Below, one piece after another: positions 9,081 through 20,057 of a stretch of DNA of 64,000 nucleotides. Source of the DNA: Diphasiastrum complanatum (taxonomy: Eukaryota; Streptophyta; Lycopodiopsida; Lycopodiales; Lycopodiaceae). The stretch is from assembly GCA_029204225.1 (NCBI GenBank), contig CM055099.1, positions 69,979,349 through 70,043,348 on the forward strand, written 5' to 3'. Under the pieces are notes generated by a model. It searched no databases. It saw nothing but the letters and a program-made list of their open reading frames with translations, and had not been told where the DNA came from. The number at the start of each line of letters is the position of its first letter. The stretch's first letter is position 1. The position numbers were made by a program, and so were the translations under genes.

Positions 9081-10110
9081 TACAATTGGTACTCCTTTTT
9101 GGTTTAGACTAGAAGAACTTGATTTTAGAGTTCTAGATTGTCTGGATCTCAAAGACAGACGAGCTTCTATCAATGATCCTGTGATAGAGTCCGGGCTGAC
9201 ACTCTTGCAATTTGACATTGCAAGAGATTCATCAAACGAGTTGCTGGTGCTGAGTAACTTTCTGCTCCAGGCCTTCAAGGAAAATAATGACACATTGTCA
9301 CAGTGTCTGACAAGTGGATTCACACCAACAACAAAGTATCTGGTCATTTCTTATCATACCAAGTAGGATATATTAAGTGCTTCTTCCTGTTTTATGCATT
9401 AACATTGACATTTTCAATTTAAATAGTTCTCAGAATTGGCGCTAAAGTACTTTTAATCTTATTTTGCAGTGACCATTGGAGTTTAAACCTGATCTCTATT
9501 AAGAGATCTATAAATAATATTATTAAATGTTCTTGTGTCAAGATGAATTTGGCGAGAATTACGCATAAGGATGTAGATATATTCATTCCATATCTAAGTA
9601 AATATATTCCTACAGACGTTACATATTTCGTGGACTGGCAGATCGTCAACTTGGAGGTAAACTCTGTCTTTCTTAATAGCATTTTGAAATCAGTATTCTA
9701 ATGAAATATTTTCAATCTAATTCATTCTGTTTCATAATTGATTTCTTGTGTGCTGAATTATTTTGCAGTCACCCCAGCAAAATGATTCATTCAGCTGTGG
9801 GTGGTACACATTGTACAATGCCAAGCTGTTTTTCGAGTGGTTCATCCTTCAACATGCTGTTGATATTTCTAAGGTAATAAATTCTATTTATTCTTATTTT
9901 GGAATCATGATTAGTTTTCTATTCTGGTGATGTTATTGGCCATTACTAATACATGAATGTTCTATTTTGCAATTTACACTTCCTGAGTACACATCAAGCC
10001 AGGTGTACAGATTTAGACAAGAAATTATCCTGAGAATACTGGCTCGGGCAAGGCTTCAGCCTTCCGTTATTGATGATGGTGAAAAGGATGATGTAGTTGT
10101 ACTAAATTAA
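9081..10110 (+). other. Ulp1/SENP (C48) protease domain part of the fusion gene
   Basis: The domain spans the end of exon 1 and exons 2-4. Recognisable elements, in order, are a helix resembling the WLND region (INDPVIESGLTLLQ), the strand KYLVISYHT, DHWSL with the catalytic His, and SPQQNDSFSCGW with the oxyanion Gln and nucleophile Cys. A C-terminal helix YRFRQEIILRIL follows. The introns are GTAGGA...TTGCAG (9363-9469), GTAAAC...TTGCAG (9657-9768) and GTAATA...TTGCAA (9874-9972). The last has lost its AG acceptor. The expected catalytic Asp about 17 residues after the His is not seen; Lys is near that position. The stop is TAA at 10108. Confidence 0.87.
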
Positions 10111-10739
10111 GATCGGAAAAAATATAGATAGCATAGAACAAAAATACATGTATAGACTTCATAGAAAAATATACATTGATATATCAGATGCTGCTCCAGT
10201 TTATGAATTTAGGAGCACAAAATACATGTATAGATGCCCAACTTGGGCTTTCATTTATTGAATGAAAGGGTGTATACACAGATTTTTACTAAAGTTTATT
10301 TGAAACTATTGTTTTCCCACAATGGTGATTGTTGTAGGTAGATATTTGCAGCACGTTATCAGCTCCTGTCTTTTTCACATCTGTGACATGGCAAATATTA
10401 GTGAATGTGCAATTGTAAATGATGACATTTTCTATTATTTTGTTCTATTTTGAAATGGCAATAAACATAAAGTACTTATGTGTTGGGTAGCGTCGCTATC
10501 AAGGTACCAACTATCATGGTCTTTGTTGTCACTATTGTAAACCATTAACAGGTGTGTGTCTTGCTCCTCGTTGAAAATAGACGACCTTCGGGAGTTTTCT
10601 CTCTCTTTGAGATTTTGCGAAAAAGCCGACTGTGCCCTTAAAAATGCAAAGGTGCCCTTAAAAATCCTACAATTCCCTTAAAAATACGAAGGTGTCTTTA
10701 AAACAGTTTAACTTTTGAACTACACATAAGTTAACTTCT
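10111..10739. other. 3' flank of the H3-Ulp1 gene with short repeats
   Basis: This is AT-rich non-coding sequence. AAAATACATGTATAGA occurs twice (about 10140 and 10220). At 10630-10705 four degenerate copies of a (G/T)(T/G)CCCTTAAAAAT motif occur about every 22 bp. No gene is seen. Confidence 0.5.
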
Positions 10740-11935
10740 TCAAAATAGCTGAAAGGAAGAAGCCAAAGGTAAGTGTCGCATTTTTTTGGAAAGTATGATA
10801 AATCTAAAATATGTTGGTAGATTGCTTTGTAATAGCATGAGCTCTGTTATGATAAAATCAAGCTTCCAGTGCTCTTCCACCTCAACCATAGTCAAATACT
10901 CCTCATTGTAGATAATGCTTATCTCCATTCGGTTTGTGTGACCTTTTAGTTCAAAGTCTTGATCCAGTGGTAGCCATGTACCTTCAATTTTCTTGTATCT
11001 CTGGTAGCTAAATGTGAGACTGAACATTTCCTTTTCGATATGATAACGAAAGATCATTGAGGACTTTTTAATCCTGCATTCTATGTCATTATTTGTTTTA
11101 CTATCCCAGCCTTCATCCATGAGATCTGACAAAGTCTCATCTGATAAATCCTTGCAAACAAATAAAGTTGGTGTCCTACGATAAACCAACTTATGTGGAC
11201 AATTTTCGAGCCTGTGCTTATGTTCATAGCATTTTTAATATCAATGAGTAGCTTGCATCTCAAGGATTCAGAAACAATGCTGTCAGGAGTAGGCCACTCA
11301 TCACTTTGAAAACTAGGCAATGGAATTGCTTCGAACTTGCCAAAACTTCCATTGTTTGTGGCGTTTATAAAGATTCATAAAAATAGATACCACAATCTGC
11401 AAGTTCCTTTAGACTTCTTCCTCTGTATTGTAGCTTTCCAACATCAGAGTGAATTACGTCTAATATTCTTGCAAGTGATTGTGCGGGCTCACATTCACTT
11501 ATGCATGATGGATATAAATTTGAAAGAAAAAAACAATGTTGAAGCATTTAAATAATAATTTGAAGAGCATCAATAAAGGAAATCACCTATGATTGCTGTA
11601 GAGTGCATATGTTTCAATATATGTACAATTACATTTTTTATGATAATGAGGATTGATATCATGTACTTTGATTTTTTAATGCATATATACATGTTGCACT
11701 AAGACTTCTGATATCGATTGACCTCCCGGGGTAGTCTTAAACTCCAAAATTTTTGCTTTCCAGTAAGATTTGTAAGTCATTTTTGCTCTTTTCTTTTGTC
11801 AAAAATTGCCCTTTGATGATGGATGCAGCAATACCCATGAGTTCTTCGTATATTTTGTTGGCTTCCAGTTATCAGCTTCATCTTTCTCATTGTAAAGAAT
11901 CAAAGAATCGATTGTAGATCTGGGTCTCCTCGCCA
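10740..11935 (-). pseudogene. Unrecognised broken gene, minus strand
   Basis: Several coding-like blocks on the minus strand line up in order. A first block starts with an ATG near 11935 (MARRPRSTIDSLI) and needs one frame change to continue as ANKIYEELMGIAASII. A second block is at 11365-11547 (SLKELADCGIYFY), and a third at about 11081-11320 (PLPSFQSDEWPTPDSIV). A frame change then leads into a fourth block (10740-11189; YRRTPTLFVC, HWKLDFIITELMLL), which ends in a stop at 10740. Composition is protein-like with few stops inside blocks, but at least two frame changes are needed. I cannot name the family; it shows no retrotransposon motif. It lies about 630 bp downstream of, and convergent with, the H3-Ulp1 gene. 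Confidence 0.4.
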
Positions 11936-12399
11936 TTGCTATTTTCAAAGCGTGGGCGCCAAAAATCTCTCTGATATGTTACTTGATTTTAATTTTTCAT
12001 ATCACATTTAATCTAATGTGAATGCCAACATAGTCACAATTACTGCGTATACCATATTTTATGTAACTGTACATACTATATTTCTATAACTGTAACTAGT
12101 ATAGTTAGAAAATTTCATCTTACTAACCAGCATAGTAAAGTAAATTTAACTTGAGATATTGACGTCGGGCAGATTAGCATGTGTCGGGCAGGAAAAAGAA
12201 ACCAATGGGATACGTCCATGCTGCCCGGACACAAATTTCAAAGTTTTCTATATTGCATTTTTATTTTTTAATTAATTTGAGCTACGTTAGATTTCAAATC
12301 TGTGCATTTTGATTGGGCCTGGTGACGGTCGAAACTAAAGAAAAAAAATAAAAGTATCTTTACAAAGGGTCTTTTTGATATTGATAACTCCTCTAATGA
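11936..12399. other. Non-coding spacer
   Basis: This is AT-rich sequence with a GTCGGGCAG motif repeated at about 12165 and 12185 and CTGCCCGGAC nearby at 12230. I see no gene. Confidence 0.4.
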
Positions 12400-13298
12400 G
12401 ACCCCTGGTCATGGCACAGGCTGTTGTGGAGGGTAGGGCCGATATGCTCGATAGACGATGGGTTTGGTTGCTATTGGAAAATGGTTTCGCAGGTGAGGGC
12501 ATTCATTACAGTATGATGTTGTGAGCAGATTGGACACCAAACATTTTCTCTTGTTGGAAAGGATTTCTCAGCTATTTGTTTCATGGCGGTTTGGAAATTG
12601 GTAGTGAGCTTATCCATATGAGATTGTTGAGCTTTTTGCCAAGTTTCCATTTGATGTAGAAATTCAGAAGATTGGGCAATATTATCAGACTTCCGGTGAT
12701 TAGGACGATCCGGATTCTTAGATTTCTTTTCATGATGATCAAAGTCATCGTCAAAACCTTCGTCTTCCTCATGGATAGCATCAGTCATCACATTTTTAAG
12801 TTGATCATAAAGGTCAAATGGTTCGAGTTCACGACAGATGTTTTTTGGCAATCCAACCAAGAACAGTTTTATGGCCATACATTCGGTGATATTTTCATCA
12901 ACACATTCTACTTTGAGACGTTTAAAATGCTCAATGTAGTTTCGAACAAACTCTTCGCGACGCATTTTGATATGCGTAATTTGGATGAATGGGCTCTGAG
13001 TCAGTTTAGATGGTTTGAAATGCTTGACAAGAGCATCCTTGAAGGTGGTCCAAGAAACAAGATCAAGAACTTCGAGATTCAGATACCACTCCTTGGCTGT
13101 TCCATGGAGTACCATGGGAAATAGATGAAGCTTTTTAGTTTCAAAGGTATCTCCATAAAAACGGCATGCATTATCAAAATCTTGGAGAAATCGGACTGGG
13201 TCAAATTCTCTATCATACTTTGGTGCATCAATACGTGGAATTTTGTGTTCTAGTTGTGGAGGAGCCGAATTAGAAGATTCAGCACAATCACAAGACAT
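12400..13298 (-). pseudogene. Ty3/Gypsy gag fragment
   Basis: A 275-codon open frame (12471-13298) carries a retrotransposon gag capsid domain: a PKYDREFDPVRFLQDF block, then GTAKEWYLNL and WTTFKDALVKHF (about residues 70-95). An acidic and basic C-terminal part ends in CPICSQHH, the start of a zinc knuckle. The second half of the knuckle (CPHLRNHFP) is found in another frame at about 12440-12470, so the frame is broken there and pol is not found beyond it. Gag is the capsid of the element and assembles with RNA in the cytoplasm. The candidate PBS and 5' LTR lie upstream at 14150 and 14166, so this looks like a 3'-truncated element. Confidence 0.85.
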
Positions 13299-14149
13299 GA
13301 TGCAAAGAGTGGGGGAGAGTACAGATGATCAAGTCAATATTGTACTTGGCAAAAAAGATAGTTTGCTTGTAGAATGGAGAGTGTAGGACAAAAACTGGTC
13401 TTTCTGGTCATAATAGAATTCGTGGACCGGCTCATAAATCGTGGAGAGACAAATAAATCGAACTGCGAGGCTCGGGAATTTTTAAAAGGAGTGCTGTCTG
13501 TCAAGAATATTGATTTTTTTATATTTTTGAAAAAAAAAATTGTACTGTTAGAATTCGTGGGTGGGACATAGAATTCATGCTCACAAAGGACGATTTTTTA
13601 GGCTGGATATCGATTTCTAATACAGAGGTTTTATTGATAGATAGGGAATATGGAAAAAAAAAAATATGACTTTCTGATAGAAAACTGGCAAAATCTTTGA
13701 GATAGAATTTGCGGAGCTACTGGAGGACTGATCTTGATTAGATCTAGCCTCAGTTAAGCTGGGAATTCTAGGACAAAGATTTGGGTGAGAAATAAGAGAT
13801 TTTGATAGTATATTAGACTGTTTTCTCAGAATCTCATTGTGGTCAGAATTCGTGGAGGTGATAAAATGAAAGATCAGGGTCTGTTAGGGCTGTAGACAGA
13901 TTGATGAATTCTGATATACTAGTTTGGTTTGGAAAAAGGTCACTTGGGTCACTTCTTTTCAAAGAAAATGCCCAAGTTGACTCTTTTGTTGCTTCCCCCC
14001 GGCTTGATAAGTTGCTCCGCAATGCGTGTAGGACCTGGAGAGAAGACTCGTGTTGTGGTTGGAAGATAGAAGACAGGCAAACAAGCAAACACACAACACG
14101 AAAGCAAAAAAACCAAAGGAAAAGAAGCTAGGTAAAAAATGCTTAAAAA

Positions 14150-14165
14150 GCGGGTACGATGCCAA
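14150..14165 (-). other. Candidate primer-binding site of the truncated Gypsy element
   Basis: On the minus strand TTGGCATCGTACCCGC follows an LTR-like end (CCAACA). The layout matches the junction at 22272/22273. The match to a specific tRNA was not established. Confidence 0.4.
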
Positions 14166-14880
14166 TGTTGGAAGTATATCTTGTTTGTGCTAGATCTACT
14201 TATGATGCAATGTAGTATAGGGAGGCTGGTCCACTTTCTAAGTTCCTACCAAGCTTCAAACAAAGATGCAGAGATAAAGAACAACGATGAAAGCACTAAG
14301 GCTTACCCAACTAGTGCTCAGAACGAAATGAACTATCTAAAATTGACAAATAATAAGACCTCACTAAGGCTTACCCAACTAGCAAGGTGGTTAACTCAAT
14401 CCTAAATTAACTCCCAACGGGAATGGAAATAACTAATAATCAACCAAAATAATACATGCCACAACATAAACCGATGAGAAGGAGGCAAGAGGAGGCCCAA
14501 GCACTTCCCTCAAGCTATGCACCTTCCCAAAGGGAACACAAGTGAAATAGAGAGATAATCTCTAAAATAGAGAACTGAATAGCTTAATCTCAAAAGTGTT
14601 ATCTACAAGGCAACTACCTCTCATTTTATGGCAAGGAGGGTCTTCCATAAGTATCCACTAACTTATGGGACTAATCTATTTCTAGCCTTTTTAAAACTTC
14701 TAACTTAAGATTTAGCACTTCAAAGTTTCTTAACTTAGGAAAACTTAAGAAAAAATATTTCTAATCTTAAGTTTCCTAAGTCTAAGTTCTAAATCTAAGT
14801 TTAAGCTATTTTATTATTTTTTAAGCTTCTACTCATGGGCTTACAAAACACATGCCATGGCGGAAGTTTATTAACAAACA
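14166..14880 (-). repeat. Putative 5' LTR of the truncated Gypsy element
   Basis: This non-coding block lies upstream of gag on the minus strand and begins TGTTGGAAG on the plus strand beside the candidate PBS. AAGGCTTACCCAACTAG is present twice (about 14298 and 14366). The outer end is uncertain, and no second LTR was found. Confidence 0.4.
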
Positions 14881-15059
14881 CTCGTACGTGGACTTACAAA
14901 ACACATGTCACGGAGTTTTATTTCTCTCTTTTTTATTTTTCTCTGTGTTAGCACAGATGCTAACAACAACAAAAGTTTACGATGGACCATCAACCGATGA
15001 ATCTTGCTGAACCAAGAGAGGTTGAGAAGATTGCTCAAGAGTTGGAATGCAACTTTCCT

Positions 15060-16440
15060 CAAATCAGTTTCAAGCGTTGAGGAAGTAGTTGATTAAATAT
15101 CAAGATTGTTTTGCTTGGACATACAAGGACTTGAAATGAATTCCTACATCAGTGATTGAGCATACCATTCTCTTGATACCTGATGCAGTGCCAAAAGTGA
15201 CCAGATTTTATCGTTCTAATCCGAATGTCACCAATCTTATTAAGGAGTTACAAAGGTTAATGGAAGTAGATTTTATCCATGAAATTGAGCATACTAAGTG
15301 GGTTTCATCAATTGTTGTCGTTCCTAAGAAAAATGAAAAAATGAGAATTTGTGTGAACATAAAAGCTTTGAACAAAGTGATGCTCAAAGATCACTTTTTG
15401 TTACCTTTTATAGAAAGCATATTGGATCACCTTGTTGGAGCCGTAGCTTATAGTTTTTTGGATGGATCCAGTGGTTATAACCAAATTAAAATCACACCTC
15501 TGGATCGACATAAAACAACTTTTGCAACATAATGGAGAACATATGCTTATAAAGTTATGCCACTTGTACTATGTAATACACCAAGTTCATTTCAATGGGT
15601 TATGCAATTTTTTTTAAGGAGTATTTGCATAAATTTCTTGAAATTTACTTGGATGATCTTGGAGTCCATAGTGATGATACAGACCATCTAGATCGTTTGA
15701 AAAAAGTATTTGAACGTTGTCACAAGTATCAGATTTCCTTGAATCCAGAAAAGTGTTAGATTTGGGTTACTCATGAAGTTGTTTTAGGACATGTGATCAA
15801 GACATGAAAATGCTACAGATTATTCCGAAATCAAGGTCATTGTGGAGTTACCTCTACCATGAACAATTTGAGGAGTTTATATTTTTATGGGTCATGCAAA
15901 TTATTATTGGATACTTATTCTCTTTTTTGCGGACTTGGCACGACCTATATATAAGTTGACTCTTGTACCAATTTGGACAATTGAGGTGTTGGAAGCATTT
16001 GAGAATTGAAGAAAGCCTTAGCTTATGCACCGATCCTACGAGCTCCAAATTGGACAATCGAGTTTTATGTTCATACTGATGCATCGAACTATGCCATTGG
16101 ATCAGTTTAGATGCAACCAAGAGAATACAAAAAGGATTATCCTATCATATTTGCTAGTCGACAACTTAGTGATTCTGAAAATAATTATTCTACCACAGAA
16201 CGAGAAGCATTGGCTATGGTATTTTTAGTGAAGAAATTTTGACATTATTTAATGGCAACACATTTCGCATTTTATACTGACCATCAACCTTTGCTATATT
16301 TGGTTAATAAGACATGCAATACCGGACGCATTGCAAGATGGTTCCTACTACTGACTGAATTTAATTTTTGAATTGTGGTTCGGTAGGGTAAACAACATTA
16401 TATTGTCGATCATGTCTCGAGAATACAGATAGCACCAGTG
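15060..16440 (+). pseudogene. Degenerate Ty3/Gypsy pol (RT and RNase H)
   Basis: This plus-strand pol is broken by many stops. The longest intact piece is 15152-15532, with RT blocks KWVSSIVVVPKK, RICVNIKALNK and FLDGSSGYNQI. Beyond a stop, the YLDD catalytic block survives as EIYLDDLGVHSDD (about 15635-15675), and the RNase H part shows TDHQPLLYLVNK (about 16278-16313). Integrase is absent. The orientation is opposite to the Gypsy gag at 12400-13298, so the two halves are from different copies or have been separated by an inversion. Confidence 0.85.
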
Positions 16441-16639
16441 AATACTAAAGTGGATGATGAGTTATGGACTCAGCTCATTACATTTGCCACGTCCATTTAC
16501 ATTTACTTTACTTTATGCATAAGTAGACCTTGGGCCCTTTTTTATTCATTATTGACACTTAGACTTTATGGTTGGCCTTGGGCTTATTATTTATTATTTG
16601 GACATTTGGACATAATATTGGAGAGTGGACTAAATTTGG

Positions 16640-17180
16640 CGGCCAAATTTTTTTTTCTGGGCAGATTATTTCCGGCGCCCAAGTTCCAACCCTCCATCGC
16701 CATTTCTAGCTTGTTTGCAAGCTCTCCAACGCCCAATTCTCTCATCTCTTTCGTCCATTCCTCCTTTCATTTTTGGCCCTCTCTTTGTTTGCAGGCTATC
16801 CAGCCCCTTCATACTTGTCACTTTCATCCGTTTTTGTCTTTGTTTGCAACCATTTTTCATACCTTGTTTGCAAGTTGTCCAGCACCCATCCCCCCTCCAA
16901 CTTTTACTTCATTTCGCATCTGTTTGCTAACCCAAATCCACATTTGATTGCAAGCTCATCACCACCCTCATACTTGCTATTTTTGTAACCTTTACATTTG
17001 TTGTCTGAAGGTTGTCTAGCGCATTTTTACAGCCTTCATATTCGCTGTTTTCCACTTTTTTGATGCATTTTTTTCTAGCATCTCTTGCAACATTACTTGG
17101 TGGCTGTCCAATGCCCCATTTGGCTCCAATATTTGGCAAAATTTTCAGCTCCAACGTAGTTCCTTGACAGATTTGATCCA
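16640..17180 (+). repeat. Pyrimidine-rich degenerate repeats
   Basis: Loose copies of a TTTGTTTGCAAG...TCCAGC motif recur here (about 16710, 16790, 16865, 16945). This is probably LTR or leader sequence of a Gypsy-like element lying before the gag remnant at 17719. I see no coding function. Confidence 0.35.
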
Positions 17181-17718
17181 TGGCTGTCCGTGCACATTTT
17201 CAGCAACTTTCTCCAGCCTATACGCAATTTATTTTGCATAATTTCCAGCTACAAAGCGGCCCAAAAACATTTCTTATCTCTATTACCCAGTATCTCTTCA
17301 TTTTAGTACCGTTTTCAGCATGCTCTTGTTTGCAGTTGCGAGGTTCTACCTACACTATTTGTTACGTCTTTCATTGGCGTACTTGTTGTGATGACTTATG
17401 TCCTCTCCTTCAGTTCGTCCACTTGATTAGCGTCTTGTCTGGCTTAACTTTCTGCATGTGGCTGTTATTTTGTTATTTTCATTCCATTTTGTAGTTTGTG
17501 TTGTCCATTGCATTTTTCATTTTGGCTTTCATTATTTGTCATTAGTTTCCGTTCCATTTGCGTTTCAATTCCATAATTCATTTTCATCGTCGATTTCGTT
17601 TTTCACTTTTCTTCATTTTCTATGCTCCATTATGAAATATAAAAATAAAAACCACCCAAATTATTTGGATCATTGGGTTACATATTCTTTTCCGTTACTT
17701 TTAATTTTGTTTTTTATC

Positions 17719-18240
17719 ATGACTTCTGATTTTCGATTTCTATCCCCTTTAGATTATCTTTTTATTTTTAAAAGTGATATACCATCTGAACATATGTTCC
17801 GACAAGTGGCTCACATGTCTTTAGTATTACTTTGATACTTCTCAGCCAACTTGTCCAGGTCCTAATAAGATTCTTGATGCAATTTTCCTCTTAAAGGGTT
17901 CTGCTAGGTCGAAGTGGTTTGACTATGTCCATTCTCATCCGCCTATCTCTGAGTGGCATGACTTTCTACCAGTACTTCGCCTTCTTATATTTTCCAATAA
18001 TAATTCTATAATTCATGTCGCTCTTACGAGTGGTATTATAGGTCTTGAGAGTTCTACTCCTTCTGATTCCTCTCGTGAGCATTCTTCCATATGTGAGGTT
18101 CCATTTTCTTGTGCAAGACAACTAGAGATAGAGTCACACATTTCTAGCGATTCACATGAGGTTGATTCACACATTGCTAACAATACACATGAGGATGATT
18201 CTATATCACAGAGTGTCAGCGAGCTGCCTGATTAACTTGA
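17719..18240 (+). pseudogene. Decayed retroelement gag remnant
   Basis: A frame starting MTSDFRFLSPLDYLF runs to 17835, and related coding continues with stops and frame changes. KWFDYVHSHPPISEWHDF (about 17908-17960) has the spacing of the gag capsid core in LTR elements. Ser/His/Asp-rich repeats follow. The family is probably Gypsy-like; the frame is not functional. Confidence 0.45.
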
Positions 18241-18337
18241 GATAATAATTGATTTACCTAAGCTCATTGTATCCCATAGTGAATCAGAGATAAAGGTTTC
18301 TACTGATGCTGATTCACATGTACAGGTTGCAGCTGAT

Positions 18338-18622
18338 ATGGTCCTTGATACTGATATATTATGCTATGATACTATTGATGATGTCGTTGCATGCTTTGAT
18401 GGTACTACTGATGTTGTTGCATGCTATGATATTGTTCCATGCTTTGATACTAATATAATATGCCTTGCTACTATTGCCGATGTTGCATGCTTTGATATTG
18501 TTGTTGAGTACTTTGATGCTACTCATATGATATGCCTTGCTACTATTGTCGATGTTGCATGCTTTGATATTGTTGTTGAGTACTTTGATGCTACTCATGT
18601 TCCTGAATGCCATGCTATATAG
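18338..18622 (+). repeat. In-frame tandem repeats within a retroelement remnant
   Basis: A 72-bp unit (24 codons, beginning CLATI and containing VACFDIVVEYFDATH) occurs twice in tandem at about 18461-18604. Shorter, more diverged units precede it. The period is a multiple of three, so the frame stays open for 94 codons. Confidence 0.7.
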
Positions 18623-18779
18623 ATGTTGTCACCTATGCTCCTTATTTCGATATTATTCATGGGTCTACAGTTGCTATTTCAGATGCTTTGGCTACTCCAG
18701 TAGATCTCCATATGGCATATGGTTATACATTCATTATGGTCCTATTGTATACTCACTAGTTTATTTTGCTGATACCCAT

Positions 18780-19190
18780 CTAGATGAGTATGCGGTTATT
18801 TTAGATGCATATTTAGGCCAAAACTTATCAATTGATGCTTCTGTTATTATGTCTACGTATGTTTTTCCATTTGTGGATCATATTATTCTAGATGCGGGGC
18901 GAGAGTATATTTCTTTAGTGGATACAAGCGATACACATTCATTTATTAGCAGTTAGATTTCCACCAAGATTTGTGCTACACCTGTTCCTGCTTCCCAACC
19001 TCTCAGTGTTGAGGTTGCTCGTTCCCATTCTTTTTTGATTTCTCAGATGTTTCAGGGCTTGGATTATCACATTGGTGATTTTTCTGGTCAAGTAGATTTC
19101 TACATCATTCCTCTGGAGAGCTATGACATTATTTTTGGTGCAGACTGGTTCTCTTCACTTGGTACAGTTGTTGTGGATCTCTCTCAGTAG
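18780..19190 (+). pseudogene. Retropepsin-like protease remnant
   Basis: LVDTSDTHSFIS (about 18915-18955) matches the DTGATHSFIS active site of Gypsy-type proteases, with GA changed to SD. After an internal stop, DFYIIPLESYDIIFGADWF (about 19095-19150) matches the flap and C-terminal part of the same fold. The active-site changes and the stop make it non-functional. Confidence 0.6.
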
Positions 19191-20057
19191 ACACTTTCTT
19201 TTACTCATGTTGGTCAACATCATTCACATGTTGGTATTGATTCCCAAGGTGACTAGTTGGTTACCGGGAAGCAGTTTATGTGGAGCCTGCCAAAGGCTCA
19301 TGATGCAGCTCTTCTTTTCATTCAAAGTACATTAGTTGTTGCTTTACTTTCACCATCCATGGGACTACTTATGTTGCGGATCCTGTTTCTCGTTCTAGTG
19401 AATTTTTTCTATTTCTCACTTATGTGCTTGGTGTGTACTTTGGGATTACACTTGCGGCCAGTTCCAATGGGTCATCTGATTCTCCATCCATTTTTGGTGT
19501 ATCCTATGATGGATTGGTATGTCTATATGAGGTCTTTCTGGATGAGTTTTTTAGCTACAGTTTTTCAGTTGGGGCCTCTCCTATTTCTAAGATTGTTGCT
19601 ACTGTTTTCATGCATCATGTCTGTTTAGATGATGCATTGACTTCTTGGACCTTCTGGAGCTTTTGTCATGTTGCGTTTCTCGTGATATGGGCCTTGAGGA
19701 TACCGCGTGCCATTGCTACTTCTCATTCAGGGCCTTATGGATATCTTGGGCTTTTGACCATGCTGGTGCATATTTTTCCATTTTAGCTATCCTTTGTTAG
19801 GATGATCTCTTTATGCTCCATGTTTCCTGGCATGTCGCTTGCTTTTCTATTGTCGCCCAGATCCTCAACAACTTACTGATGGTTGGGAACCTTAGGAAGG
19901 AAAGGATTTCTTCCCAGATTCTCCACCGCTTGGTTGAATCTAACTACGAGTTAGATAAGGGGACCACACAAACTTATGACTGGTTTAAGACGGTTTCTGG
20001 AGAGTTGAAGAGAGCTATTAAGAGTAATACCAAACAACAGTTCATTGTTGGCTCTTG
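19191..20057. other. Retroelement-derived spacer
   Basis: Open stretches here (for example 19424-19786) show no domain I recognise. They sit between a protease remnant and a Copia RT remnant, and are probably eroded TE sequence. Confidence 0.3.

Larger units (their letters stand above)
1954..10110 (+). pseudogene. Histone H3 (CENH3-like) - Ulp1/C48 protease fusion gene, broken and split by a Copia element
   Basis: Exon 1 is 1954-2330 plus 8767-9362, interrupted by the Copia element and its duplicated GGTAC. Exons 2-4 are 9470-9656, 9769-9873 and 9973-10110. The ATG at 1954 has good context (cacccATGG). The product starts MDRRKQTRR, then EIRKYQ, LLIP, LQEAAE, LFED and KRVTIMPK, an H3 histone fold at about residues 37-125. 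A basic linker (about 130-165) and eight prolines follow. The C48 domain shows DHWSL (catalytic His) and PQQNDSFSCGW (catalytic Cys). Exon phases agree throughout, giving about 467 residues if one missing base near 2100-2111 is allowed for. H3 proteins package DNA and CENH3 marks centromeres; C48 proteases cleave SUMO or related tags. A histone fold joined to a protease is unusual. Lesions: the frameshift, acceptor AG changed to AA at 9971-9972, and the insertion. The domain calls are strong; single-protein status is inferred from one uninterrupted frame. Confidence 0.8.

Noticed and set aside
10740-11547. Weak resemblance of SLKELADCGIYFY and ELMLLQSNLPTYF to DUF247 motifs
   Set aside because: The order of the two motifs is reversed relative to DUF247 and the rest does not fit, so no family is assigned.
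16438-16947. 169-codon plus-strand frame with many hydrophobic residues
   Set aside because: The frame comes from T/C-rich degenerate repeats. The hydrophobicity is a composition effect, not membrane segments of a real protein.
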